From positions 108,652-172,651 of the forward strand of contig JAFJTR010000066.1 of the NCBI GenBank assembly GCA_022559985.1: 64,000 nucleotides of DNA, read 5' to 3'. Positions 10,899 to 21,724 of this stretch are shown here, piece after piece. The notes beneath the pieces were generated by a model. It did not search any database. It was not told where the DNA came from and worked only from the letters and a program-made list of their open reading frames with translations. The first letter of the stretch is position 1, and the number at the start of each line of letters is the position of its first letter. The position numbers were made by a program, and so were the translations under genes. The stretch is from Parastagonospora avenae f. sp. tritici 18332-5. Taxonomy: Eukaryota > Ascomycota > Dothideomycetes > Pleosporales > Phaeosphaeriaceae.

Positions 10899-11795
10899 AT
10901 GCCGCCCAAGTCGATACTCAAGAAGACGGCCGCACCCGCAAACGCCGCACCAGGCACAAAGCCCGCCAACCCGCGCCATCTCCAGGTCGCACTCCACCAT
11001 GCCAACATTCTGGAGGAGCGCAAGCGCGTCGAGGCCGAGGTGCTCGATGCCATCATGACGCTAATGGAATATCCAGCCGCGTCTGATGCAGATCCAAAAC
11101 AGCCGTCTGCTGCCGACGCCCAATTCTTCCGCGAGGCTGTCATCCCCTTCCAGCCCTCCGACTACGACTCGCTGATCGAGGAGCGCAACATCTACGGCAA
11201 ATGTGGCTACGCCCTTTGTCCACGCCCCACGAAGAAGGCGCGCTCGACGGCGCGAAAGCAGTTTGTCGACACGCAGTATGGCGTCGAAATTGTCGACAGA
11301 AAGACGCTGGAGGTGTGGTGCTCGGATGATTGTGCGAAGCGGGCGCTCTACGTGAAGGTGCAGCTGAACGAGGAACCCGCGTGGATGCGCCAGGGTGGAT
11401 ATGCCGACAAACTCGAGCTCATGGTCGACAACGCCGCAGAGCACCAGATGACCCTCCCTTTGCGACCAAAGGCAGCCACGACCCCCACGCCTGTCCAAGA
11501 CGACGAGGACGATATTGCCGCAGCCTGGGCAGCCCGCGAGGATGCCATGGGCGACCTTGCCCTTGAGCGTGGCGAGAAGCCGGGTCAAGTGAGCAAGACC
11601 AACAACGATCTTGTGAAAGACCAGATCACAGAACGCTTGCCGACCAGCGCGCCACCGCAGCCGCCGTCGCTCTCCTCACAGATCTCGGAACACACCTTGG
11701 CTATCGAGGGCCATGTGCCACAAATCGACAGGAAGGACAAAGACGACGAGGACGAGGACGACCCGCAGGACTGGGAAAAGCACCTGCCTGGATGA
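10899..11795 (+). CDS. RTR1: Rtr1/RPAP2-family RNA polymerase II CTD phosphatase
   Basis: The single exon encodes 298 aa from ATG 10899 (MPPKSILKK); an earlier in-frame ATG at 10839 is less likely because the added residues are low-complexity. The Rtr1-type zinc ligands are visible: C102 and C107 (KCGYALCP) and C141 and C145 (WCSDDC). The region between them has the expected basic linker. The C-terminal third is acidic and disordered, ending DWEKHLPG. Family members remove Ser5 phosphate from the RNA polymerase II CTD and shuttle between cytoplasm and nucleus, and RPAP2 also helps import Pol II. All four zinc ligands are present, so the protein should be functional. Confidence 0.92.
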   Translation: MPPKSILKKTAAPANAAPGTKPANPRHLQVALHHANILEERKRVEAEVLDAIMTLMEYPAASDADPKQPSAADAQFFREAVIPFQPSDYDSLIEERNIYGKCGYALCPRPTKKARSTARKQFVDTQYGVEIVDRKTLEVWCSDDCAKRALYVKVQLNEEPAWMRQGGYADKLELMVDNAAEHQMTLPLRPKAATTPTPVQDDEDDIAAAWAAREDAMGDLALERGEKPGQVSKTNNDLVKDQITERLPTSAPPQPPSLSSQISEHTLAIEGHVPQIDRKDKDDEDEDDPQDWEKHLPG

Positions 11796-12351
11796 GGTAC
11801 AAAGCTCATATCACCGACGAAGCAAGGAATCAACAGTCACTTGACCCGTGGTGGCGAGACGAGAACATGGTGGAATCAACCCTCAAGAGCAGATTGTCAG
11901 CCGGCAGCGAGCAATCATTGCGACCAAGTCCAATGCTTGTCAAGACACGTTTAGGCGAGATGCTTTTTAGTTTTCGCCAAGTGTCAGGCTCCGCGCCGCG
12001 AGAGCAAAGGGCCAAAGCCATGTGATCGCAATGGAGGAATAGTGTAGGACAGGGAAATGTGAAAGGAGGATGGTTGGTAGCTATTTATGCTTGAATGCAG
12101 CTGCAGTATATTGATAGAGCACACCACCACAAAGCAAATATCGATACAGCAAGTACTATAATGTTGTGAAGCCTGGTGCTCCATGTCCGAGTGATGTGCG
12201 TGCAGCGAATCGACGCCCACGGAGGTCCGCGCACTAGCGTAATGTCATCTTCGAGATTTCGAGCCCACGGCAGCATTCAAGTGCCAGAGCCAGCATCATC
12301 ACGTCAGCCGCCCATTGACGCACCGTACGCGGCTGTCGCATCACCGCCACC
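11796..12351. other. RTR1-MRP51 intergenic region
   Basis: These 556 bp hold the RTR1 3' end and the MRP51 promoter. No gene or repeat is seen. The context around ATG 12352 (CCGCCACCATGG) is a strong translation start. Confidence 0.5.
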
Positions 12352-13974
12352 ATGGCTCTCCGCCGCCAGTCGTCGTCGCCTACCGCCAACCTCCTCCGCA
12401 ATTCCCGCCTGTTCGCTCTCCCAAACCCTCTCCCACGCCCCAATGTGGGCCAGACGTACGGCGCGGGCGTTACCAGGGCTTCGGATACAGCCACTCTTCC
12501 CTACCCCACACATCAAGCCATTGCAACAACGAAGAGCTCATTAGTGCGAGGCGACTGGGGGTTGAAGCGACCGCTGCCCGCGCGGAGTCGTCTGTTGCAG
12601 GTCAGCGATCCCGTGCTACGAGTGACGCAGCTGGACACGATTGAGCATGTCACCGACTTCGACTCAGCAGCCGACCATGTGCGCACAAGGCAAAAGTTTG
12701 AGGAGCTGTCTGTGCCCATGATGAAGGGCATGTCGCAGATGAACGCCTATGACTTGTCTTCTTTGCAGCCACTAGGAGCTTTCGAAAAACGCGACGACAC
12801 AACTTCTTACGATTCTGCTTTGGGCATGGATGAGGCTGGTCTATACCTGCGAGCTTTGAAGGAAAACACCAAGAAGACCGCAAAACATTTCACTCCGTTC
12901 AAGCCGCCACCCGTAGATGTCGCAGTCCACAACAGCAAGAGATGGAAGCACGACGGACCCTGGCTGCCTGGCATGAATGCCGACGACTTCACCACGTATC
13001 TGAGCAGAGAAATTTCGAAACGGCGATCCGAGTTCAACACCTACCTCCGAGAATTCGTGAAGAATGAGATTTATACCACACGTGCCCTCGCCGCTTCCAG
13101 AGACGGGGAGGTGGCGCCTATAGACACCGAGGAGGCCGAGAAATGGAAACAAGAGCGATCAAAGCAATGGGCACAAATCAGCGAAGAGGACATTGAAGCG
13201 GGCATCAAATCTCTTCGTCGAGAAACAGCCAACAACCCCCTCGCCTCGAAGCTTGTCACGAAGCTGATCCTTCCCTTCTTACGACTGCCCACTATTAAGC
13301 TCAAAAACACTGCCTATAGGGAGAATGCCTCAGGTCGCGACATTGAGCAATATCAGTTTGACACAGAAAGCGCGCCGCTATCTACTCACCCCTCTGCTGG
13401 TCTCGGTTACCTACGGACACGCTCTTATATTGCCAACCACCCCATTCTCGGACCCCAATCATCGCCGTCACCAGTAACTGCGCGAGTAGTCCAACCTCGG
13501 GCATCCAAGGCCAGAGAAACCTACGCCAAACTCGGTGTCGGTGGTTTCGTGACAAACGACCAATACCGCAGCACCGACATATCTGTATCCAGGACCGCAA
13601 ACAGCAACAATGCCAAGGATGTAGAGACTATCGACATAGACACCCCCGGAGGCAAGAAGATCCTCGTGCAGCCATTGTTCGGTAGCGTCAGTAACGACGG
13701 CCGCATTCACATCAAGATTAGGCGTTCTGTTGGCCCTGAAGCCCAGGTTGCCCGCGGCGAGTTGGACGACAAGCCACCGGTCAGGGAAAATGCTTTGGAT
13801 GATAGTGAATTGCTCAAGGGCTTAGGGCGCAAGGATAGTGGGATCAAGGAGCTGGATGAACAGAGCGCCAAGGCCAGGCAGTTGAGCGACTTTCTGGGTG
13901 GCATGAGGCCTGAGAGCGAGGGGAAAGGTACGCCAGGTCGGGGGTTTCCGGGAGTTGGAGATGCGTTGAGGTGA
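12352..13974 (+). CDS. MRP51: Mitochondrial small-subunit ribosomal protein Mrp51 (bS1m-like)
   Basis: One uninterrupted exon encodes 540 aa. The N-terminus is basic and Ser/Arg/Leu-rich (MALRRQSSSPTANLLRNSRL), as expected of a mitochondrial presequence. It leads into the family signature of Mrp51: a YPTHQAI segment followed by SSLVRGDWGLKRPLP, then ITDF-like TDFDSAADHV. Family members are structural proteins of the 37S mitoribosomal subunit and in yeast act in translation of mitochondrial mRNAs through their leaders. The length is in the range of filamentous-fungal homologs, which are longer than the yeast protein. The start ATG has a near-ideal context. Nothing is odd about the gene. Confidence 0.9.
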   Translation: MALRRQSSSPTANLLRNSRLFALPNPLPRPNVGQTYGAGVTRASDTATLPYPTHQAIATTKSSLVRGDWGLKRPLPARSRLLQVSDPVLRVTQLDTIEHVTDFDSAADHVRTRQKFEELSVPMMKGMSQMNAYDLSSLQPLGAFEKRDDTTSYDSALGMDEAGLYLRALKENTKKTAKHFTPFKPPPVDVAVHNSKRWKHDGPWLPGMNADDFTTYLSREISKRRSEFNTYLREFVKNEIYTTRALAASRDGEVAPIDTEEAEKWKQERSKQWAQISEEDIEAGIKSLRRETANNPLASKLVTKLILPFLRLPTIKLKNTAYRENASGRDIEQYQFDTESAPLSTHPSAGLGYLRTRSYIANHPILGPQSSPSPVTARVVQPRASKARETYAKLGVGGFVTNDQYRSTDISVSRTANSNNAKDVETIDIDTPGGKKILVQPLFGSVSNDGRIHIKIRRSVGPEAQVARGELDDKPPVRENALDDSELLKGLGRKDSGIKELDEQSAKARQLSDFLGGMRPESEGKGTPGRGFPGVGDALR

Positions 13975-16859
13975 TGATGCGTGGTTTGCATAGTGTATAG
14001 AATTGTACATGAAATTCACTTCTTTGCCATCTTGCATACTAAGACTTACGCGCTGTGACTAGATCTTGAGCTTGAGGCGTTGAGTGAGTCATGGCGACGT
14101 CTACAATACATGTAGATCTCAAACATTCTGACCAGAATGCCGATATGAAGCGAGGATACTCTTTCTCCAGTTTACAATGTCAGTCGAAATGCCATGTCTC
14201 TCATCTAAGTGACACTTGCTACGTTCGCAGTGCACGCGCTAAGACACACGTGCGCCCGTACAAAGATAGCCAGCAGCCACAATCAACATGAGGAGGCGAT
14301 GATAGGGGTGGAGCTATACATCGTTGCCAACACAACACTAACACCCACGTGATCCACAATTGGGCTAATTCTAGCTCTGCGACGGTGCTCGACCGCACCC
14401 ACGTATGCCATCTCGAACAAGTCTCACATTTCCAACTCGGCAAAGCCATCGCTATCCGATCATCGCTCCCGTTCCAAACATATCCTCAGCTCGACATGTA
14501 CCCTGGACGAAAAGCTTGATGGTCCTTCGATAGGCTGCGATCGGTGAGGGAAGGGAGATTAGTCACGCACATGTCGGTACCGAGGGAGTATAACGCGGAG
14601 ACGGCAGGGTAAGACGAGTGAGACGGATGCGGATGAGACAAGGGGGCTGTGAGGGAGTACTGATGAGACTTTGCTCGGGTTGGAAAATGTGTTGAATATG
14701 TAGGTTTGCCTGGCGTAAGTTCTGCATGTTGTCGTCGGGGAAAGGACCAGGCTGCAACGGAGGTACACACAGGCTGTTCAACTCCCGTCAAACAACATGG
14801 CGGATGTAATCGGATCCTCCAACTGCGCAGACCAGGCCAGCAATGCCCGACCGTCAGCTATCCGTTTCAAGAGCAGATGGTCAAGCACGCTGTGTGGTCG
14901 CCGTCAGATGGCCGGTTTCAAGCAGCATCGATGCGAGGCCATCGTCTGACCTACCATGCTTTGCAGACGGACGAGTTGGACGTTGACTTTACACGCAGTT
15001 GCCTGGATGCCATCTTTAGGCTAGGCAGCCGTTTGCAGTGGTTTCTTCCTCACCTTGGCGCCGTCGGAACAACCTTCGCCAGTGGACACTCCGAATGTCT
15101 TGCATGTTTCTGCTAGGAGGCTGTGCATCATGAGCAGGCGCCTGGTGGTATAGGCGCGCCTGATCGTGGCGTCGAGGCTGGTGCGGCGTCAAAGGCCAAA
15201 ATTGGATCACACATTAGCCGGCACAAGGACGTCCTTTGTGACGCAATTCAAAGGCTCCGAGGGGGGTTTTGGGGGTAGGGATACGCGTTTTGGGGCCAAA
15301 TCTTCTGTCCGTGTCGGATGTAGCGCTTCAGCGTGCGTGGTCTTGCTTCCACACAATCGACTCACCGCTTGGACTTTTAAATTAAGGAATGTTCATGCTT
15401 CGCGTCCCGCCTCTTGCGCCATCGGTCCAGTGATCATGGAGGATTTGTGCCACAGTGATGGAGAAGAGGTCAAGTGTGGCTGCTGACAGTGTGGCTCAGC
15501 ATTGCGCTTGCCTAAATCGGTGACATGGAAGTGTGTGATGCGCCAGAATGAGCGGTGTCGACGCTCGCTTAGGACAATATGGCGCAAATTTCTTGCGAGA
15601 TTGCAGCCCCCAAAGTATCATGTAATAGAAGATGGCCGAGGGATACGTAGGCCGTGCGGCTGGTGCGGCGGGCTGTGAATAGATGGAATCACTGGGTGGG
15701 ACTTGAGCAGTATGACGAGCCACAGTCACCAGGAGGCGTTCGTGTGACTTCGAGGAAATATCAAGGTGGGAAATGTGGTGGAAATGTCGGCGAATAGTGT
15801 CAGCGATTGGGTATCAACGTGCGTGCCGGCGGCAAGTCAAGGAGTAATAAGGTGGGAAAGGGGCCGACAGAGCATGCGCTGACAAAAACACCCTGGGGAT
15901 GCCTGCCTACTTCGAGTATGATTTTCGTGGTGTGGTGTTGGTCTTGATGCAAATTCGTGGTCTTTTCCGGGCTCAAGGCAACAAGACGGCGTGCTGCTCA
16001 CGCGCTCAGCAGATTGCACACTAGAGTCGCTCATTGCATGCAAGTGCAGCCTGGGAATGACGGTAGAGTTGCCAAAGTGCAACTCTCAATTTGCCGAAAT
16101 TCTGAAATTTCAGGAGCCGAGTAAGGACAGCATGCGAACGCTGCGGGTTTGGAGCTCGCGTGCATCTTGCGGGTGCATCCCGTACGGTAGCGTGCCGCCC
16201 GCATGGAGGCCCCACCAACTATTCGCACGGCCAAAAAGACATCCACTCGTCCACCACACCTCCGAGCCAAAATGCAATATGGTCGGGCATTGGGCGCCGA
16301 CCAGCAAATCGCCAGTCTTTGGTGCCTGGCGTGAGCGACGTGCTGCCAGGCCGGTCAAGACTTGCAGCATCTGCTGCATAGCCCCCACCACCACTGTCCA
16401 GTCGACGTAGAGCTGAAAGTGCGACGGCGAGACGAGACGCGCATTCTTAATGACCGTCCGTCAGCAGCAAAGCAAGTACCTCTGGCGCGCCCAAGCATGT
16501 CGCCGTCGCCGAGCGCAAACATTGCCGGCGGAAGTGAGGTGCAAATGGAGAGTAGGGAGTGCTCGAGCGTCGGCTCCTTGTGATTGCTGCCCATCGAGTC
16601 CACAGCTGAGACATTTCTTCCGGCCGCTGCGGTAAAACATTCAGGATATGCGACGCGAAGCTTCCATTGTTCGTTCCAATCGCAGCGATTCCACACCCCT
16701 CGTCATCACCCTCAGGCTCACGACACCGGTCGCCCGCAGGGGTGGGCCGTGGCTTGGTCGTTTCCCATCCGCTTTGCGCAGGCTGTGCTTTCACCGCAGC
16801 GCTCCAACTTAAGGTGGGCCCGGGACGCCCCAACTCTCGTTCATGCTAAGCTCGTCTTC
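13975..16859. other. Long intergenic region, no supported gene
   Basis: Almost 2.9 kb follow MRP51. Many short frames overlap on both strands, none has a recognisable motif, and several rely on non-ATG starts. No tRNA or repeat stands out on reading. The length fits an upstream regulatory region of the gene starting at 17454. Confidence 0.4.
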
Positions 16860-17453
16860 GCAGCCTAGCTTTTCTTCTTCTCGGCGCAGGTATACCTGCT
16901 CCATCTTTGTATTCCCCCGGTCTCCTTAGCTCGGTGCATTTTCAGGCTACAATCTACGCCGCATTCCACTTAAATCACCTCTTCGCCCAGTAGGGCTGCG
17001 CTTTGCTGCTCGACTCTGCATACCATCCTGCAGGCAACCGCTGCACATCATTTCATTTACGTCCCTCCGCCTCTCCGACTCTTGCTTTTTGAACGAACGC
17101 CTCCTTCCGCTCATCTTACCAACGACTTGTCTCAGTTGTGTCATCATCTGCACCTTCAAAAACTTTCCAGTCCTCAAATCTCAAGGAAGCATCGGCACCA
17201 AGAGTCACACAAAATACAACAGCCTCGAAAACAAATTTCAGGGTCGCAAAAAGAGTTCCTTGTACTACTGCCGGCTACTTGAACTTTGCCTATTCTCCGA
17301 CCAGGATCTGGCTTCGGATAAGCTGATTTGAGAAATTCAACACCACTTTTTGACGACCAGCCCAACCACTGCACTGGTTGAGGCGTGGTATCGGTATCGT
17401 CAGCGCTTTCAGAAACTCGCACTTCATACCCATCTCGAACAAGCTTGCCTACA
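16860..17453 (+). promoter_or_regulatory. Pyrimidine-rich promoter/leader of the 17454 gene
   Basis: From about 16860 the + strand turns C/T-rich (CTTTTCTTCTTCTCGGC and similar) and stays so for roughly 600 bp up to ATG 17454. Such tracts mark transcription starts and long leaders in filamentous fungi. Possible leader introns with CAG acceptors are present but cannot be fixed from sequence alone. Confidence 0.45.
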
Positions 17454-19286
17454 ATGTGCAGGGTCGAAGAGCGCATCTACATCACCGCGGAAGGCCACCG
17501 TTCGAAATTTGAAGAGGCCTTCCCGTGTGAGAAAGCCCGCAAAAACAGACTATGCGCGAATGTGCACACGAAGACCTCCGAGTACTACCCCAAGAGAGGT
17601 ACCAACCTACGGGACAGCACGCCGTCTCCGATCGGCCCACCTACACCAACCGGATCAGGGTCGTATATCGTTCAGCAGCGTAGGCCTTCATCGTCTGGAG
17701 GAGAGCGACCATCCACACGCGACGGGACCAAGATCAAACCGGAAATCATCATCAACTTCAGCGGCAAGAGCAAAATGGGCAAGAGATATGTCCACGTATC
17801 GACAGGGTCATACAAGCGGAGCTCAGATGAGATAGCCATCGAGTCTCCTGACTCAGACGCTTCCCACACTGTCCGCACTGGCTATCCAGAAGCTTCATTG
17901 CCACCACAGGCTGCCATCTACGGTCATCCCGACGTTTATGGCACCACACCAACGCATGGCTACCATCATCATACTTCTTCAACTGCCTCCTACACGGGCT
18001 CTAGTCAAACACCATCCCTGTTGTTAACTTCAGATGCTGACTATGACTCACTGACTAGCACGCGAGCTGCAAGATTACAACCCGCCATACATTACTCGTC
18101 TGCTACTAGTGCTCCTCTCCCTCCAAGCAGATCCCGCAATCATGAACGGATATCGTCGAACGATTACAACTTGACAGTTGTCACGCCGCGTGATGACTAC
18201 CATGATCTTGCGGATCGGTCAGCATCTTCGCATGCTAGCTCCGGTGCATCCGGTAGCTCGCGACGAAGAAAGGATCATGATGCAGCGCGTAAGCGCAAAG
18301 AAGAGGAAGAAGAGAACGTCAAACAGGTTCGCTTCGACCTTGGTCGACCCGAGGCTCGTGCCAAGGAGAGGGCAGAGTCCCAGCTCGCTGAGAAGGAGAA
18401 AGAGCGTGCTGTTGCTAGAGAAGAGGCTCGTCGACGCAAGAAGAAGGACCATGAGGAAGAGACAGCCAAGGCCCGTAAGAAGGAGGAGTCGAAGCCTGCA
18501 CCAACTACCAGTAGTATGAAGGCACACACTGGATCTCGCAGAGGGTCTGTCTCGATGACCCCGTCCCAACAAAAGGAACAGCGACGACTTCTTGCAGCTG
18601 AGCTTGATCACATGCAGATCGAGAGTAGAGCAGCAGAAGAGCGCGAGCGAGAAGAAAGAGCTACATCATTGCGTCAACAGCAACAAGACCCCAGCTACTA
18701 CAACCCTCGCGCTGGGCCTATGCCGAACAGCGCTTCTGCTATGACTCGTCACAACTCAACATCGCGACGAGACAGCTTCACGTCTGAGACTCGGCCAGTC
18801 ATGGGTCGCTCGAATAGTCGGCGCACAAGCATCAGTCAATCCAAACCACCGATGATCAACACCCAGGTGGCGCCAAGCTACACGCAACCACCCAGTACGC
18901 GTGTACATGCACCACCACCAGTCTCATTCCCGGCCAACTTCAACACTCGTCCGGCGTCCGCTCGTCGTTCTTCATTGTCATCACAAGAGAACCCGTTCCT
19001 TGCACAAACTCGCCCTCCTGGCGCAAGTCTCGAGAACCCATTTGCAACGACACCTTCGGTCATGTCGCCAACGATACATCAAGACCCTTGGGATGCGCGC
19101 AACGTCCGCGATGCCCTGCCATCGTTGCGTCAGCCTGTTGATACACGATACTCAAGCAGTTCGGGTACGCACACCGCTGCTCGCGAGGCTTCTCGAGCCA
19201 TGGCAAGGGCTACGAGTGGAAGGGATGACTACGCAGCCGAATCTGACGAAGATGTGACGCACGGCCACGCTCGTAGAAGACGCTGA
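17454..19286 (+). CDS. Unknown 610-aa basic, Ser-rich protein with charged coiled coil
   Basis: The chosen start is ATG 17454 (MCRVEERIYITAEGHRSKF); the frame extends upstream only to a GTG. The first 60 residues form a compact Cys-containing segment (PCEKARKNRLCANVHTKTSEYYPKR) that looks like a conserved fungal N-terminal module. The rest is largely disordered and Ser/Thr/Pro-rich. A strongly charged stretch rich in Lys, Arg and Glu at about residues 265-355 probably forms a coiled coil, and the last residues are HARRRR. The family was not recognised. The long pyrimidine-rich leader and low-complexity composition suggest a regulated signalling or nuclear protein, but that is an inference. 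Confidence 0.8.
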   Translation: MCRVEERIYITAEGHRSKFEEAFPCEKARKNRLCANVHTKTSEYYPKRGTNLRDSTPSPIGPPTPTGSGSYIVQQRRPSSSGGERPSTRDGTKIKPEIIINFSGKSKMGKRYVHVSTGSYKRSSDEIAIESPDSDASHTVRTGYPEASLPPQAAIYGHPDVYGTTPTHGYHHHTSSTASYTGSSQTPSLLLTSDADYDSLTSTRAARLQPAIHYSSATSAPLPPSRSRNHERISSNDYNLTVVTPRDDYHDLADRSASSHASSGASGSSRRRKDHDAARKRKEEEEENVKQVRFDLGRPEARAKERAESQLAEKEKERAVAREEARRRKKKDHEEETAKARKKEESKPAPTTSSMKAHTGSRRGSVSMTPSQQKEQRRLLAAELDHMQIESRAAEEREREERATSLRQQQQDPSYYNPRAGPMPNSASAMTRHNSTSRRDSFTSETRPVMGRSNSRRTSISQSKPPMINTQVAPSYTQPPSTRVHAPPPVSFPANFNTRPASARRSSLSSQENPFLAQTRPPGASLENPFATTPSVMSPTIHQDPWDARNVRDALPSLRQPVDTRYSSSSGTHTAAREASRAMARATSGRDDYAAESDEDVTHGHARRRR

Positions 19287-19890
19287 ATGTAGTATCTTCA
19301 TTTCTTTTTTTCTTTCCTGGTCATGGCTTCTTGGAGTTGGGTATGACGTTGTTTGCTGTACATCTTTCGTTTTGCCCTCGCCTTCAACAGCCTTTGATAC
19401 CCCTTTGCACTGCTTCACATATCATCATCATCATAGACATACCCTTGCATCGCTGCGCTGTAGACTTGAAAAGCGATATTGTTACTTGTTCATATACACT
19501 ACCTTGTACACTTCAGTGCGCTGTGACATCTGTACTTGGTCCAATCCTATAAGTTGCTGCCTGGTTGTAGAAGCCAGTATCACCATATTTTCTCGTTGAA
19601 CAAGAGCGAGTCCGGCATCAGCAACTTCCTCCTGTCTCTATAGCTTTATTCCAATCAGTCCAGAAACGCAGACCCACTTCCATGTCTCACTCCACAAGTC
19701 CAGAAATGACGGATGTTTGTCTGAGTTTCTTTGTTTGCGGTTGTTTCGGTAAGATGGTAGCAAGCAGAAATGAGCCTTATAACACTGCTCGACAAAGGCC
19801 CAGTAAAGTCCCTCTATATCACATAAAGCTCTACACTTACAACTCAAATTTCATCAAATCACTGCTGGCATCAATACGGGTCGATCAAGA
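19287..19890. other. Intergenic region
   Basis: These 604 bp are A/T-richer than the flanking genes. They hold the 3' end of the upstream gene and the promoter of the chromo-like gene. No further feature is supported. Confidence 0.4.
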
Positions 19891-21171
19891 ATGACATCAC
19901 AGACCAGGATCAAAGGCAGAATGCCGGCCAACTCGCAGGAGAAGACCAAACGGCGGACTAGGCAGAATGTCATGCCGAAAGCACCCAAAACGGCTAAACG
20001 TAGGACAAAAACAGTGGCCGTGCACGCAGCGCGACGGGTTCTTGCTCAACGCACGGTGGGGGACAAGCAGGAATACCTTGTCGACTGGTACCCTACCTGG
20101 CAACCAAAGCGCAACGTTCCCAACGGCAAGATGGTCCGCGAGTGGGAGGACAATATCTTCAAAGAGCATACGTTCAAGATGAACCCCAACCTTATCGTGT
20201 ACAAGTGCTCGAACCCAACTGAGGACAACTCCCCCCGCCAACTGCGTCTAATGCTGGACACCGTTCTCACCTCTCTGCAACAGTGGCTGAGCCGACCAGA
20301 GAAGCTAATGTCCGATGAGCTGTTCAAGCAGGGAGCCTGGGCCTTTGCCAGTATCAAAGACTCCCAATTTGCCGCAGAACAGGCAGCTCGGAAGGGAGGG
20401 GATCCGCCCTCCGCTGCCAAAGTCATGCGCGATACCTACGTTTCGATGCGCGGTCTAGATTACAAAAACATCGTCGACCAGAACTTCATCTACATGGACG
20501 TCTGGGTCCGTTATCTTGGTCAAGTTGACGAAGACACACGTGGCGAAAATCCTGCAAACCGCGGATGTGGCCGCACCATGGCCTACCTCCGGCACATGTT
20601 CGAGCCCATGCTCCGCGAGATGACCCCGAAAACCTGGAATGGCGACGAACAGCTTCACTTTAAGCTCTCAGGGCTGTACGAGATCGCCAAGCGCTTCATT
20701 AGCCACTCTGTGTACCTCCTTAATCACCCTTGGCCTCTCTTCTTCGTTCGCCTTTTTTTCACCTCCGACGAACTCTCCAAAACCTGGAACAACCTTAAGA
20801 ACCCCAAGTGGACCTTCAAGCTATCCGACGGCTGGGAGAACTGCACCCGCGACTACTTCCTACAGACGTACATCGCCGCCAACGACTGGGAGCAGCGTCC
20901 TGTCGACTACGTCGAGCGTACCTATCTCGAGCTGCGCGATCAGGTCAAGTGGCATGCCAAGTTTCGTAACGTGGAACGCGAGGGCCTGGGTCAAGAACAA
21001 GAGCCGGTAGAGTCGTCGGACTCGGAAGATGAAGGTTTGGCCGACTCGGGGGACGGCGACGCTAACGATGCAGACTACCGAGAGGGCCAGAAGGAGGTGG
21101 AGGATGAAGGTGGCGTGGTCGGAGGTAGCGAGGATGACTCCGAGGGGGAAGACATGGATATTAGTGATTAG
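19891..21171 (+). CDS. Chromo-like-domain protein of unknown role
   Basis: A single exon encodes 426 aa from ATG 19891. The first 45 residues are basic (KTKRRTRQ, TAKRRTK). Residues about 46-90 read RVLAQRTVGDKQEYLVDWYPTW and then VPNGKMVREWED, the strand pattern and terminal helix of a chromo or chromo-shadow fold (the aromatic EYLVDW and a following tryptophan are in place). The middle is helical and Trp/Tyr-rich, and the last 75 residues are very acidic (SSDSEDEG, EDDSEGEDMDISD). A basic head, chromo-like module and acidic tail fit a chromatin-associated protein. Whether it binds methyl-lysine cannot be said, because the aromatic cage was not verified. Codon use is even and there are no introns. 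Confidence 0.75.
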   Translation: MTSQTRIKGRMPANSQEKTKRRTRQNVMPKAPKTAKRRTKTVAVHAARRVLAQRTVGDKQEYLVDWYPTWQPKRNVPNGKMVREWEDNIFKEHTFKMNPNLIVYKCSNPTEDNSPRQLRLMLDTVLTSLQQWLSRPEKLMSDELFKQGAWAFASIKDSQFAAEQAARKGGDPPSAAKVMRDTYVSMRGLDYKNIVDQNFIYMDVWVRYLGQVDEDTRGENPANRGCGRTMAYLRHMFEPMLREMTPKTWNGDEQLHFKLSGLYEIAKRFISHSVYLLNHPWPLFFVRLFFTSDELSKTWNNLKNPKWTFKLSDGWENCTRDYFLQTYIAANDWEQRPVDYVERTYLELRDQVKWHAKFRNVEREGLGQEQEPVESSDSEDEGLADSGDGDANDADYREGQKEVEDEGGVVGGSEDDSEGEDMDISD

Positions 21172-21724
21172 TGACTCGGCAACGTTCCGTGTAGCAGCTC
21201 ATGCTATGAAGCGATGAGCATCTGGGTGCCAAGTGAGGATGAATTGGTGCACAAATTGCTGCAATAGAAATCCTGCTCCATGAACACAAAGTGAGACTAA
21301 ATTACTACGACGTGAAGACGCCAGTCCAAAATAGACGATTCCTGATTTCTAGACATCTCGAAACGCGCAAGTCCGCAAGAAGTACTGACGTGTGGCTATG
21401 AGGCTTGACAGAACCTAGCGTGTCATCCAGATGAGAAACGACCTCAAATTGAACCCTTCTGAGGTATCTCCAGAGGTGAGACAGTGTCCGCCCAAAGCCC
21501 GACTATGCGATGTGTAGCAAACACGTCTGATACCAGTGCCTTCTATCTCACTCACTCACCTGACAAACTTGTTCAGCTCTAAGACACACAAACAGAACGA
21601 GACAATACCACAATCGATCCGAGACCAGAATAATATGCGATAAAGTCAACGCGGTCTACTCCCCTCCAATAGAATCTATAACCCCAACTAAACATCCAGA
21701 TTCAATCGCAGCTACCAATCCATC
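21172..21724. other. Intergenic region
   Basis: These 553 bp separate two plus-strand genes. No gene, repeat or RNA is seen. Confidence 0.4.
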